From JBBDRW01 sp040905265 (GTDB lineage Bacteria > Bacteroidota > Rhodothermia > Balneolales > Balneolaceae), in the NCBI GenBank assembly GCA_040905265.1, contig JBBDRW010000177.1, forward strand, positions 1-64,000: a stretch of 64,000 nucleotides of DNA, read 5' to 3'. Positions 36,029 through 45,701 of the stretch are shown here, piece after piece (positions within the stretch are counted from its first letter, which is position 1; each line of letters begins with the position of its first letter). The notes below the pieces were generated by a model, which did no database searches, had not been told where the DNA came from, and was given only the letters and a program-made list of their open reading frames with translations. The position numbers and the translations under genes are program-made.

Positions 36029-37105
36029 ATGCCACACAAAGAGAGGTACTCCCTTTTGACCCTTCTCACTCTTCTCACAGGATTTATGATCCTCTCCTGT
36101 TCCGGGGAGCGTGAACCGAATTCGAGTCGTGAGGTGGCCCATAATGATACGGAATTAAACCGGTATCAGTTCGAATCTCCACATATGGGCACCCTCTTCC
36201 GGATTACACTCTATGCAGCGAACGACTCTATCGCTGAGAGAGCATCAGAAGCTGCATTTATCCGAATTGAAGAGCTCAACGGAATCATGAGTGACTACCT
36301 GGAGGATAGTGAACTGAACCAGGTTTCCGCCGCATCCGGCAGCGATGAATGGCAACAGGTAAGTCAGGATCTCTTTGAGGTGTTTCAACACTCTCTGGAG
36401 GTCTCCGAAATAAGCGACGGCGCATTCGATATAACAGTAGGCCCCTATGTCCGGATATGGAGAGAGATTCGAAACAACCCGACTCCCAGGCTCCCGACTG
36501 AGGAGGAGCGAACCGCTCTGGCGGGCCGGGTCGGGTACCAAAATCTTCTTCTCAACCGGGAGTCCGGTTCCGTGCTGCTCTCTGAACCACAGATGCAGCT
36601 CGATCTTGGAGGCATCGCCAAGGGGTATGCCACACAAGAAGCTCTCTCCGTTTTGAACAGCTATGGAATCTCCTCTGCACTGATTGACGGAGGAGGGGAT
36701 ATCACACTTGGAGATCCGCCCGCCGGGAGAGAGTACTGGAGTATCGCTGTTCCGGCAGCAGGAGAGGAGGGTACTACCGGATACCTTGAGCTCTTTCTTG
36801 CAAACCGCACAGTCGCAACGTCCGGGGATTTATACCAGTTTGTAGAGATAGACGGCATACGATACTCTCATATCATCGACCCCAGAACCGGGCTTGGCGT
36901 GAGAGAGCAACGCCTGGTAACCGTTATCGCAGATGAGGGCATGGATGCGGACGGCTATGCCTCCGCTCTCAGTGTTCTCGGCCCGGAGCAGGGGATTTCT
37001 CTGATTGAAGAGCTGGAGGGCATGGAAGCCCGCATCGAGTTCCACCGAAACGAGACGATCCGGTCTCTGGAGTCGGAGGGGTTCAGCAGGTACCGGAGTG
37101 AATAA
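36029..37105 (+). CDS. apbE: FAD:protein FMN transferase (ApbE), lipoprotein
   Basis: A 358-residue lipoprotein (lipobox ILSC after LLTLLTGFM). ApbE covalently attaches FMN to Thr/Ser of exported target proteins. Visible motifs: HMGTLFRITLYA at the start of the domain, LDLGGIAKGYATQEAL near residue 190, ALIDGGGDITLG, and YSHIIDPRTG near residue 280; the length is normal. No Rnf/Nqr genes or obvious FMN-binding target lie next to it, so its client is unknown. The neighbours (LacI and PL11 on one side, giant FG-GAP lipoprotein on the other) suggest an exported redox role in glycan metabolism, which is inference only. Confidence 0.93.
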   Translation: MPHKERYSLLTLLTLLTGFMILSCSGEREPNSSREVAHNDTELNRYQFESPHMGTLFRITLYAANDSIAERASEAAFIRIEELNGIMSDYLEDSELNQVSAASGSDEWQQVSQDLFEVFQHSLEVSEISDGAFDITVGPYVRIWREIRNNPTPRLPTEEERTALAGRVGYQNLLLNRESGSVLLSEPQMQLDLGGIAKGYATQEALSVLNSYGISSALIDGGGDITLGDPPAGREYWSIAVPAAGEEGTTGYLELFLANRTVATSGDLYQFVEIDGIRYSHIIDPRTGLGVREQRLVTVIADEGMDADGYASALSVLGPEQGISLIEELEGMEARIEFHRNETIRSLESEGFSRYRSE

Positions 37106-37160
37106 AGACTTCATCACAAATTCCCGGCGAAGCCAACCCGCGGTGATACCGTCCGGATAC

Positions 37161-40100
37161 TCATTCATACCGGACCGTAATCTCACCAGACACTCCCTCC
37201 ACATCATGCCGGGCCACCGTGCCGTCAAACCAGGTCACTTCGACAGCAGCAATCTCACCGGCGGAACCCATCACCTGAATCCTGCTGTTTTGTGAAAGAT
37301 AACCGGAACCGGCCTGGATATCTCTTCTCGGCCCCAAACTGCCGTCCCGATAGGCCAGCCGGATCGATGAACCGATCGCATCCCGGTTGCTCTCCGGCCC
37401 TTCCAGCCGGACACGTAATCCCGGCCGCTCCGTCCGGTTCAAAAGAAGAACAGTATCACCCCGGTTTTGCGTCACGGCGAGATCCGTTCGTCCATCCCGG
37501 TTCAGATCACCAGCGGCAGCCCCACGCTGCTCTCCGTAGATCCGTATACCACTCTCACCGCCGGAAAGCGGTGTGAAGTTTCCGTCTCCGTCTCCCCTCA
37601 GTACCAGCCCGCGGCCGGCATCAAGCCGGGGGATATGATCCGGAAATGCAAAAAAGTTTTGTGCGATAAAGAGGTCTTCATTCCCGTCATTGTCAAAATC
37701 AGCGACAGTAACAGAGTGGCCGGAACTGAACTGTACATCCGGAGGAAGCGGCCTCGCTTCAAACCCGCTTCCCATGTTAAGAAACAGCATCGACTCCAGC
37801 GTATTGATCTCACGGTAGGGAACTTCTTCCATGTTCATGTTAAAAATCTGATCCAGTGTAGAGGCCGCAAACTCCTCATGAGTCCGTACATTTTGTAATA
37901 TGGTTGGTATCGACTCAAAATCGTGCAGTTTTCTCCGGGGCACATATCCGTCCGTCTCTTCATCATAGTAGGAGTCAACGATATTCATTCTGCCGTCCCA
38001 GTTCAGATCCCCGTAGTACAATCGCAGCGGCCGCCCGTTCCGGATTTGATAAGGGGAGTTGAGGCCAATGTTAGTGGCAACGATATCAGGCAGGCCATCG
38101 TTGTTAAAATCTCCCGTAGCGATTCCGTTCCACCACCCGTCGTAGGCGTCAAGCCCCCACTCTTCGGTCACCTCCTGAAACCTTCCATTCACATTCTCAA
38201 ACAGCCGCAGTGAACCCCACTCGGTACTCACAAGCAAATCCTGGCTTCCGTTCCCTGTCAAATCGCTGAACAGGGCTCCGGTTACCAGCCCAAGGCCTCT
38301 GAAAAGCTCTGAATTCGGATTATCCTGCAGAAACTCCTCCCCGTTGTTTCGAAAGATGCGTGAATCGGCACTCTCCGGATAGCGGCCCGGCAGAAACCGG
38401 CCACCGACGAAGAGATCCAGATACCCGTTCCCGCTGATATCCGCCGCTGCCAGCGGCCCGGTTGTAGAGAGGACGCCTGGTATCTCTTCCAAAACTTCCC
38501 CGCCCTCCGGGCCGATGGAATAGATCCAGGCCGACGGTACAGCCGGGTCTCCCTGTTCATAATTGGCGCTGCCGGCAGCCAGCCGGGTTCTGTCCCCTTC
38601 TCTCCACCCGATGAGTGAGGTCTGATCCCCCGGTACCCGGTCGGTAACCGGCTCAAGCAGGAGAGGCTCCGGCCCGTTCTCTTCACTCATCCGGAACAGG
38701 GCGGTTTTCCCTTCACGGCTGCTCCCAGTCAATAGCTCCTCCACTCCGTCCCCGGTTACGTCGATCCATGAGATTCCGGGCCCGAGACGGCTCAGCCTCA
38801 GGGGCAACAGCGGGGAATATCGAAAATCGTCGTATTCATTCTCTGAATGGGTATGGGCCAGTTCCTGTGTCCTATCTTCAAACAGTGGAACAGGCGGTTC
38901 AGTGAGCGAAGCCTCCTCACTCTCCAGAGCACCGTTCTCATTAATTTCATAGATACGGTTCGCCTGAACATCGGAAATCCGGCTTACGCTGCCTCCCGGC
39001 CACCGTACAGTAATCGTATACTCCTCACCGGTACCATCGGCTGCAAATACTGCCATTGGCTGCGGCCCCGAGAGATAACTCCCGCCGGCAAACAGCTCTT
39101 TGGTTTGAGATACAGGCCCACCTTCCAGCTCAATCTTTGCCCCGATACCGGAACGGTTTGGCGGATTCCCCTGTAACCGGACTGCAATTCTCGACTTGTT
39201 GGTCCGGTTTTCATAGAGTAAAACTTCATCGTCCATCCGGTTGATGACCAGATCCAGGGCTCCGTCATTATTCAGATCTCCGAGTGCCATACCCAGAGAG
39301 ATATCTTCCGGTTCAAAGCCCCACTCACTGCTCACATCCGTAAACGTCAGGTCTCCGTTATTCTGAAAGATCTTGTTCTGTTGCCGAAGCGGGGGGTACT
39401 GCCGGATATCTGCGCTGCCCTGGCTCATCCCCTGATCAAACTCCTGTAACGCCACCTGTGTATCCATATCCTGATAGTCGTAGGAATAGCCGGTAGCGAT
39501 CACCAGATCCTCATACCCATCCAGATCTATATCCATAAAATAGGTCGCCCAGGACCAGCCGCTCGCCTCCAGGCCGCTATACCAGGCGATCTGTGCAAAG
39601 GTTTGATCCCCGCGGTTCAGGTAGAGAGAGTTGCGGTGGTGGTGCGTCCGACCCTCATACTCAGCCAGATGTTCCGAAAGCTGCCGAAGTTTCACGCTAT
39701 GTGCCTGGCTCAGCATCTCTGTTACCGCAAGATCAAGATGGCCGTCCCTGTCTATGTCCGAGAAATCAACCCCCATTGAAGAGAAGCTCTGGTTGCGGAC
39801 AGCTTTCGGACTTATCTCACGGAATGTTCCATCCCCCTGGTTGATCCAGAACCGGTCCGGAGTCCAGAAATCATTCGCCACATAGAGATCGGGGTGCCCG
39901 TTCCCGGTCACATCACGGAAGCTGGCAGTCAGGCCCCAATCTGCCGGCAGGCCGGCCGGTTCCCCTTCATTGGTATAGAAATATTCATACGGATCTGCCC
40001 GCTCGAACCGACCCTCTCCCAGGTTGATATAGAGCTCGTCCGGCTGGCCAATTTCGTTTCGAAAGGGCCCCTCTTCGGTCTCAACGATTGTAAAGTAGTT

Positions 40101-40847
40101 ATCAAACGGTGGAAGAACTCTCGGCTGGCCATCCACGACCTCCAGCGTATTGTCCACGGAAAGCTCATTCGGCCCGTAGAGGTCGCGTACCGTTACTTTC
40201 TTGTAGTTGGTAATGTAGAGGTCCAGATACCCGTCACTGTTAATGTCGGCAAGAGCCATGCTGGTGGCCCCTTCACTCGCTCCCAATCCACTCTCTTCAC
40301 TCCTGCTAAACGTTCCATCACCGTGGTTCAGATAGAGGGCATTCTCTTCCAGAAGTGATGTGATTAGCAGATCCGGAAACCCGTTTCCGGTCACATCGGC
40401 AAAGACAACGCCGGTCGAACTGTACCCTTCATGGGCAACGCCCGCCTTTTCAGAAACTTCTTCAAACCGAAAACCACCCAGATTCCTGTAGAGGCGGTTC
40501 GGCCCGTTCAGGCTTCCAAAATAGATATCAGCCAGCCCGTCACCGTCATAATCGGCAATCGTAACCCCCGACCCGTTCAGGTAGTTCCGATTTGTGTCGA
40601 TCAGCTCCTGGGGTACATCATTTCCGAAATCGATACCCGATCTGCCTGATGAGACAAGCCTGAATCCGTCTGAACCGAAAAATCCAGTCGAGAGCTCCGC
40701 CCACCTGTAGCCGTTAGCCTCTTCCCACTCCAGTTCCGGTTGGCTCGTACAGGCTGTTGCAAGAATGAGGAGGGCCGGCAGCAGAGCCAGAACCATCATG
40801 CATCTGCAGGGCCGCCCGAATATCGAACCGTGTAATTTGAAATTCAT
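37161..40847 (-). CDS. Giant double CRTAC1-type FG-GAP/ASPIC-UnbV lipoprotein
   Basis: A 1228-residue lipoprotein. The ATG at 40847 puts the lipobox LATAC about 33 residues in. It contains two complete CRTAC1-like modules in tandem. Module 1 has FG-GAP repeats such as DYDGDGLADIYFG, DVTGNGFPDLLITS, DINSDGYLDLYITN and DLNNDGALDLVINR, followed by an ASPIC/UnbV domain (GIGAKIELEGG...FAGGSYLSGPQP). Module 2 has DVTGDGVEELLTGS, DISGNGYLDLFVGG, DFNNDGLPDIVATN and DLNRDGRTDLAVTQ, and a second ASPIC/UnbV domain (AIGSSIRLAYRDG...QAGSGYLSQNS). It is about twice the length of the protein at 24712. Large proteins of this kind accompany SusCD loci in this phylum, and their role is undetermined. It converges with apbE. 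Confidence 0.88.
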   Translation of the reverse strand: MNFKLHGSIFGRPCRCMMVLALLPALLILATACTSQPELEWEEANGYRWAELSTGFFGSDGFRLVSSGRSGIDFGNDVPQELIDTNRNYLNGSGVTIADYDGDGLADIYFGSLNGPNRLYRNLGGFRFEEVSEKAGVAHEGYSSTGVVFADVTGNGFPDLLITSLLEENALYLNHGDGTFSRSEESGLGASEGATSMALADINSDGYLDLYITNYKKVTVRDLYGPNELSVDNTLEVVDGQPRVLPPFDNYFTIVETEEGPFRNEIGQPDELYINLGEGRFERADPYEYFYTNEGEPAGLPADWGLTASFRDVTGNGHPDLYVANDFWTPDRFWINQGDGTFREISPKAVRNQSFSSMGVDFSDIDRDGHLDLAVTEMLSQAHSVKLRQLSEHLAEYEGRTHHHRNSLYLNRGDQTFAQIAWYSGLEASGWSWATYFMDIDLDGYEDLVIATGYSYDYQDMDTQVALQEFDQGMSQGSADIRQYPPLRQQNKIFQNNGDLTFTDVSSEWGFEPEDISLGMALGDLNNDGALDLVINRMDDEVLLYENRTNKSRIAVRLQGNPPNRSGIGAKIELEGGPVSQTKELFAGGSYLSGPQPMAVFAADGTGEEYTITVRWPGGSVSRISDVQANRIYEINENGALESEEASLTEPPVPLFEDRTQELAHTHSENEYDDFRYSPLLPLRLSRLGPGISWIDVTGDGVEELLTGSSREGKTALFRMSEENGPEPLLLEPVTDRVPGDQTSLIGWREGDRTRLAAGSANYEQGDPAVPSAWIYSIGPEGGEVLEEIPGVLSTTGPLAAADISGNGYLDLFVGGRFLPGRYPESADSRIFRNNGEEFLQDNPNSELFRGLGLVTGALFSDLTGNGSQDLLVSTEWGSLRLFENVNGRFQEVTEEWGLDAYDGWWNGIATGDFNNDGLPDIVATNIGLNSPYQIRNGRPLRLYYGDLNWDGRMNIVDSYYDEETDGYVPRRKLHDFESIPTILQNVRTHEEFAASTLDQIFNMNMEEVPYREINTLESMLFLNMGSGFEARPLPPDVQFSSGHSVTVADFDNDGNEDLFIAQNFFAFPDHIPRLDAGRGLVLRGDGDGNFTPLSGGESGIRIYGEQRGAAAGDLNRDGRTDLAVTQNRGDTVLLLNRTERPGLRVRLEGPESNRDAIGSSIRLAYRDGSLGPRRDIQAGSGYLSQNSRIQVMGSAGEIAAVEVTWFDGTVARHDVEGVSGEITVRYE

Positions 40848-40956
40848 GGAGTTGTAATATAGGAAATCCATACGTTAGAATGGGAACCGGCACTCCAGGA
40901 TGTTTGAGAGGCGTCCCACTTTCAGTCTGATTTTCAGGATTCGTTTACTCCCGAAC

Positions 40957-40999
40957 AAAAAAAATTCACCGGGTGGCACAGAGCCTCCCGGTGAATCTT
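40957..40999 (-). terminator. Hairpin terminator after the Gfo/Idh gene
   Basis: Perfect 10-bp arms ATTCACCGGG / CCCGGTGAAT (40964-40973 and 40987-40996) with a 13-base loop; on the minus strand the stem is followed by a T-run. It lies 39 bases past the Gfo/Idh stop. Confidence 0.92.
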
Positions 41000-41034
41000 T
41001 TTACATTTTGAATGGATCTTCAATAGGCGATTGC

Positions 41035-42369
41035 CTATGTATAAGATGTTTCACCTGGTATTGCAACCGGATAGTTTCCATCACTGTCCGGCATAACCGG
41101 CGGATTCACATCCCAGCTCAGGTAATCCGGAACCAGTTTCAGATCGGAGGCAAGCGCCTCTTCCATCGTGATCATCTGACCGCTGTAGGTCGCCATACGG
41201 CCAAGGATAGCAGTCATGGTACTCATCGCACCATTCTCTGTATCATTCAGTCTGTATTCGCCATTTCGGACAGCGGCAAACAACTCATCATGTTCAACCT
41301 GATAGGGATTGCGGTCTCCGTCATCATTATGCTGATAAATGAGACGGCCACTATAGGTCTCCATACGGCCGCTTCCCATATTCACACGACCTGCCGTTCC
41401 CTGAAGTGTTTCATCGACTCGACCCCAGGTACCCGGCTGGTGACGACACTGGCTGGAAATAACCGCGCCTCCGGGATAGGTAAACTCGACAAAGTGGTGG
41501 TCGAAGATTTCCCCGTGATCCTGGCCTTTCCGTACTTCACGGCCGCCCATACCTTGTGCTGTTTCGGGATATTCGCCGATAAACCAGTTGGCCACATCTA
41601 TGTTGTGGATGTGCTGCTCGAGAATATGGTCGCCGCAGAGCCATGTGAAGTAGTACCAGTTTCTCATCTGATACTCCATCTCGGACTGGCCTGCCTCCCG
41701 CTCGCGCACCCAGACGCCGCCGCTGTTCCAGTAGACCTGGCCGGAGACGATCTGGCCGATCGAGTTGTACTGTGTTCGGTTGTGCAGCTCGCGATATTGA
41801 TTCTGATAGTGGCGCTGCAGGCCGACTACGACATTTAACTGTTTCTCTTCCGCCATTCGTGCTGTTTCAAGAACCGATTTTACACCGGCTACATCCGTTG
41901 CCAGCGGTTTCTCGGCAAACACATGCTTGTTCTGCTCAATCGCATATCGCAGATGTTGCGGACGGAATCCGGGCGGTGTCGCCAGAATAACAACGTCTGC
42001 AAGATCAATGGCATGACGGTAGGCATCAAACCCGACAAACCGGTTCTCTTCGGGTACATCCATCTGATCGGTATCTCCGAACTGATTCTGAAGACGCTCG
42101 AAGCTGTTCTGAAGCCGGTCCTCAAATGCATCCGCCATCGCTACAAGCTGTACATCCTCGCCGGCGCGAAGTGCCTGGGCTGCAGCCCCTGAGCCACGGC
42201 CGCCACAACCGACCACACAAATTTTGATTTTGTCCTGGCCCGCTGCGTAAGCGCTTGCACCGACCGGAAGTGAACCGAGTAAGAGGCCGCCGCCGGCAGC
42301 CATTGATGCGTTCTTAAAGAAATCACGTCTGCTGATTCCTTTCTTAGAGAGTTTGTCTTTGTTTGACAT
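41035..42369 (-). CDS. Tat-exported Gfo/Idh/MocA-family oxidoreductase
   Basis: A 444-residue oxidoreductase with a twin-arginine leader (SRRDFFKNASMAAGGGLLLG) and then an NAD(P)-binding Rossmann start (KICVVGCGGRGSGAAAQAL). The family's EKPLATDVAGV motif, with its catalytic Lys, is present near residue 153. Tat export fits a protein that folds with its cofactor before reaching the periplasm. Exported members of this family are common beside sugar-uptake genes in this phylum and probably oxidise or epimerise sugars using a tightly bound nucleotide; the substrate is unknown. It has its own strong terminator and lies 189 bp downstream of the SUMF1-like gene. Confidence 0.93.
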   Translation of the reverse strand: MSNKDKLSKKGISRRDFFKNASMAAGGGLLLGSLPVGASAYAAGQDKIKICVVGCGGRGSGAAAQALRAGEDVQLVAMADAFEDRLQNSFERLQNQFGDTDQMDVPEENRFVGFDAYRHAIDLADVVILATPPGFRPQHLRYAIEQNKHVFAEKPLATDVAGVKSVLETARMAEEKQLNVVVGLQRHYQNQYRELHNRTQYNSIGQIVSGQVYWNSGGVWVREREAGQSEMEYQMRNWYYFTWLCGDHILEQHIHNIDVANWFIGEYPETAQGMGGREVRKGQDHGEIFDHHFVEFTYPGGAVISSQCRHQPGTWGRVDETLQGTAGRVNMGSGRMETYSGRLIYQHNDDGDRNPYQVEHDELFAAVRNGEYRLNDTENGAMSTMTAILGRMATYSGQMITMEEALASDLKLVPDYLSWDVNPPVMPDSDGNYPVAIPGETSYT

Positions 42370-42558
42370 AGTATCTACCCGTTATTTATCGTTAAAAATG
42401 TACCTTCCGTTCTATCTGTGGTTTTCCTGAATATTGATTTCAGAAAATCCTGCACTGAACCTTCAAACTGCTGCTAACCAGCCTGACGGTATCCTTGTTG
42501 CTATTGATTTTCCTGGGAAAACCAAATTCCATTCTTGAGGTTTTAAAGAACCTCCAAT

Positions 42559-43536
42559 CTATAAATCTTCCATCGCTTCAATCCAGTACTGCTCAATCTC
42601 TTCCTCAGAGGGGGTCACCCGCGGCCGTACCACCCGGAATCCGATATATGGAACACTGGTATGCCACCACAGACTTTTCGGGAATTGGGGATCCAGCATT
42701 TTCCAGTTGGCATTGGACCCTCTCCGGTTTGCACAGTGAACCTCTTCTGGGCTGTCCCTGTAGGAACCTCCCCGCACTGCACGGGGATAGAGAACATCCG
42801 GCCGAAACCAGGGGTTATCTGCAATATCTCCTTCAAGCCGGTCCAGATAGTCCTCATAATATTTATCCATTGTCCACTCGGCAACATTGCCCATCATATC
42901 ATGGAGGCCGAAAGCGTTGGGCTCCCTGGTTCCAACCCGATTGTAGGTACCGCTGCTGTTCTCCTCATGCCACTCATATTGATCGAGATCACTGCTATCA
43001 CCTGTATGGGTTACTGTTTCGGAACCGGCACGGCAGGCGTACTCCCACTCCGCTTCCGTTGGCAGCCGGTAGAAATTTCCGGTCTTTGCCGTCAGCCACT
43101 TGGCAAAATTAAGAGCTGCATAGTGAGTCATGCTGATTGCCGGATATCCATCCGTTCCCATACCAAAACTCATCTCCACATAGGGCGGGGTCGGGATCGA
43201 GATAGCATCCACACCAATCTGAACCGCGCCATCAGGGTTAGGAACATCATCGGCCAACTCATCCATCGCCTGTCGTGAAAAGAGTTCGTATTGCTGCCAG
43301 GTCACTTCATACTTTGCCATCCAGAAGTCATCGACCCGGACATCCCGCTGTTTCACATCGGGATCACCCATCTGAAATACTCCCCCCGGAACCGGTTCCA
43401 GCTCTATCTGCTCTTCACTTCCGGAAATCTGTTCTGAATAGGAGTCAAATTCTGAATCCTGCCGTTCTGCATCTGCTGATATTTCGCTGCTGCTGATTGC
43501 AAATACCAGGATCAATAGAAATAAGGTGCCCTTCAT
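42559..43536 (-). CDS. FGE/SUMF1-fold exported protein
   Basis: A 325-residue exported protein read from ATG 43536 (signal KGTLFLLILVFAISSSEISA). The formylglycine-generating-enzyme fold is clear: PVPGGVFQMGDPD, WMAKYEVTWQQYELF, YRLPTEAEWEYACRAGSETV, GLHDMMGNVAEWTMD, AVRGGSYRDS and GFRVVR. Where true FGE carries two cysteines only one is seen here (HCANRRGSN) and the other position is non-Cys, so sulfatase activation is doubtful. No sulfatase gene is in the window. Such proteins are frequent in surface loci of this phylum and may be binding or structural. It precedes the Gfo/Idh gene. Confidence 0.9.
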   Translation of the reverse strand: MKGTLFLLILVFAISSSEISADAERQDSEFDSYSEQISGSEEQIELEPVPGGVFQMGDPDVKQRDVRVDDFWMAKYEVTWQQYELFSRQAMDELADDVPNPDGAVQIGVDAISIPTPPYVEMSFGMGTDGYPAISMTHYAALNFAKWLTAKTGNFYRLPTEAEWEYACRAGSETVTHTGDSSDLDQYEWHEENSSGTYNRVGTREPNAFGLHDMMGNVAEWTMDKYYEDYLDRLEGDIADNPWFRPDVLYPRAVRGGSYRDSPEEVHCANRRGSNANWKMLDPQFPKSLWWHTSVPYIGFRVVRPRVTPSEEEIEQYWIEAMEDL

Positions 43537-43903
43537 GTTGCTTCTGTTCAAACTTAAAATTCATCAAATTGTGCAATAACCGCTTGAATCACCTCATGTA
43601 GATAATGCAGGCGCCGTGCTGCGATAAGGAACAGGATGGCTGTACATCCACTGCCCGGCTGTCATGCCAGACTCTGCCCCCTTCCCGGCAGTACCTTCTG
43701 AAACGTATATCAGCTACCCAACACTCATACACGTTTCACAAGGTACTCCCACTTATAAGTACGCTATTTTAAAGTAACCGAATTGAAAAAGATTATAAAA
43801 AAAAACAAACTGCCGCCCCGGTACGGGCAGCAGTCTGTTTTCGATTTGATTTCAACTCAGGACAGATCGTATGTCCTGAGATCCAGGAATCGATGCCTTG
43901 ATC
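43537..43903. other. Intergenic region between susD2 end and SUMF1-like gene
   Basis: 367 bases without a gene. It contains the susD2 terminator at 43799-43842 and presumably the promoter of the SUMF1-like gene. No match to the LacI-type operator was found here. Confidence 0.5.
43799..43842 (-). terminator. Hairpin terminator after susC2-susD2
   Basis: The stem formed by ACTGCCGCCCC and CGGGCAGCAGT has one mismatch and a short loop; on the minus strand a long T-run follows. It lies about 60 bases past the susD2 stop. Confidence 0.85.
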
Positions 43904-45688
43904 CTAGTAACCCGGGTTTTGCACCAGGTTTTCGTTTCGCTGCATCTCCTCCTGACGAATAGGAATGAAGTAGTGGCTGTCGTTCCAGCCTCGAGGAGAA
44001 ACCATCGTGGTTCCTTCCGTTCCTGCAGGAATATAACTCTCATACGTTACATTCGTATAAGTGCTCCTGTCGTCCCGGTCGGTGGCGTCGGCCGTGATAC
44101 GGATACCGTGGCCATCCACCATCACATCCGGAGCGATTTTCCAACGACGGATGTCGAAGTAGCGGTGCTCCTCATGAAAGAGTTCCACCCGCCGTTCATT
44201 CCGGTACCGCTCGACCAGTGCCTGGCCGGTGTCGGTGATCGGCGGCATATCTACACGTGCCCGTATCTGGTTGATCGCGTTTTGAGCAGCAGCATCGTCA
44301 CCCAGCTCCATGGATGCTTCCGCGTAGTTCAGCAGAACCTCTGCATATCGGAAAAATCTCCATGGGATTGTCTGGGTAGTGTTGTGATGCCGTACCTCTT
44401 CAGAGAGATACTTCCGGATATAGTAGCCGGAGTAACTTCCGTTCCAGTCCTCGATCGGGCCGCGGCGTGAATCGACCGCATCTTCAACCGTACCGCTCGG
44501 CAGGTTCAGCACGTTCCAGGTCTGGATGATCCCGTTTGGCTCAAACGGAGCGCGGAAGGAGGGAGACTCCTGCCACTGCGCACCATCATAGAGGATGGAT
44601 GCCTCGAGACGGGGGTCACGGTTCTCGTAGATCGCCCCGGCGTGTGCCGGATTGTTCCAGTCAAACGCGCTGCCGTCTCTCATCTCATAGCTGTCGATCA
44701 GAGACTGAAGCGGTGTGTTCCCTGCCCAGTTCCGATAGCCGTTCGGCCCATTATAGATACCCGGACGGGCACCAATGCCATTAGCTGTTGACTGTACGAA
44801 GTGACGGCTCATGATGATCTCTTCATGATCTTCCGGTGTGAGGAAGATCTGTTTGTAGTTCTCTACCGGATCGTCATGACGATCGAAGAGACTATAGATT
44901 CCGAGATCCATCACAGCCTGTGAAGCAGCTCGAGCATCTTGCCACATCGCCTGCTGGTTGCCGGACGGGAAGCCGACCAGCTCGTTGGCAGGGTTGTCGT
45001 GGAACAGGTCACTCGCTGCGTGCGTCAGGATGCGCGCCTTGAGGGCCAGTGCGGCGCCCCTGGTTGCACGTCCCAGTTCACGGGGTTGCAGAGGCAGCAG
45101 AGGTGCTGCCGCTTCAATATCCGAGAGGATAAAGTCCAGGGTCTCCTCATACGTGCTCCGGTGAACGAGCATATCGTCATCCAGATCGAACGGCTCGGTA
45201 ATAATCGGAACACCTCCGAGCATCCGGAGCAGGTTGTGGTAGAAATAAGCCCGCAGGAAGAGTGCCTCTCCCTTGAGCTGATTTCGTAATCCCGCATCGA
45301 TCACCTCTACTTCGTCGATCTGTCCCAGGAAAATATTCGCCTGGCGGATCCTTTCGTAGAGATCGTCCCAGCGGAAGTGTTCGAAGTCACCACGGCCCCA
45401 TGGCCCGAAGTTGCCTGGGGAGACATTCCCCAGAACGGCATCGTTGGTACCATATCCGTGAATAAAGTGCGTGTCGTCAGACATGGATGAGTTGGAGACC
45501 TCACGGAATCCGTGCATCATCCCGCCATAGACGTCATTCAGAAACAGCTGGACAAGATTTGCATCCGTCCAGACCGCGTCATCCGATATCTCATCCAGTG
45601 GTGTCCGGTTGAGTACATCGAAATCGCATGCGCTGACGAATAGTACAGCGCAAAGTAGTCCTAACAGTTTAATTTTTATGTTCTTCAT
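43904..45688 (-). CDS. SusD/RagB-family glycan-binding lipoprotein 2
   Basis: A 594-residue lipoprotein (lipobox VSAC) partnering SusC2, whose stop is only 13 bp upstream. The family features are all present: LNRTPLDEISDDAVWTDANLV, RAYFYHNLLRMLGGVPIIT, YRNERRVELFHEEHRYFDIRRW and the terminal ENLVQNPGY. It shares the NGPNGY...GNTPLQSL segment with SusD1 and SusD3, and TDDTHFIHGYG-like sequence with SusD3, marking an expanded paralogous set. A terminator follows. The ligand is presumed to be a related galactan or pectic oligosaccharide. Confidence 0.95.
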   Translation of the reverse strand: MKNIKIKLLGLLCAVLFVSACDFDVLNRTPLDEISDDAVWTDANLVQLFLNDVYGGMMHGFREVSNSSMSDDTHFIHGYGTNDAVLGNVSPGNFGPWGRGDFEHFRWDDLYERIRQANIFLGQIDEVEVIDAGLRNQLKGEALFLRAYFYHNLLRMLGGVPIITEPFDLDDDMLVHRSTYEETLDFILSDIEAAAPLLPLQPRELGRATRGAALALKARILTHAASDLFHDNPANELVGFPSGNQQAMWQDARAASQAVMDLGIYSLFDRHDDPVENYKQIFLTPEDHEEIIMSRHFVQSTANGIGARPGIYNGPNGYRNWAGNTPLQSLIDSYEMRDGSAFDWNNPAHAGAIYENRDPRLEASILYDGAQWQESPSFRAPFEPNGIIQTWNVLNLPSGTVEDAVDSRRGPIEDWNGSYSGYYIRKYLSEEVRHHNTTQTIPWRFFRYAEVLLNYAEASMELGDDAAAQNAINQIRARVDMPPITDTGQALVERYRNERRVELFHEEHRYFDIRRWKIAPDVMVDGHGIRITADATDRDDRSTYTNVTYESYIPAGTEGTTMVSPRGWNDSHYFIPIRQEEMQRNENLVQNPGY

Positions 45689-45701
45689 AATCCTCTATTG
45701 A

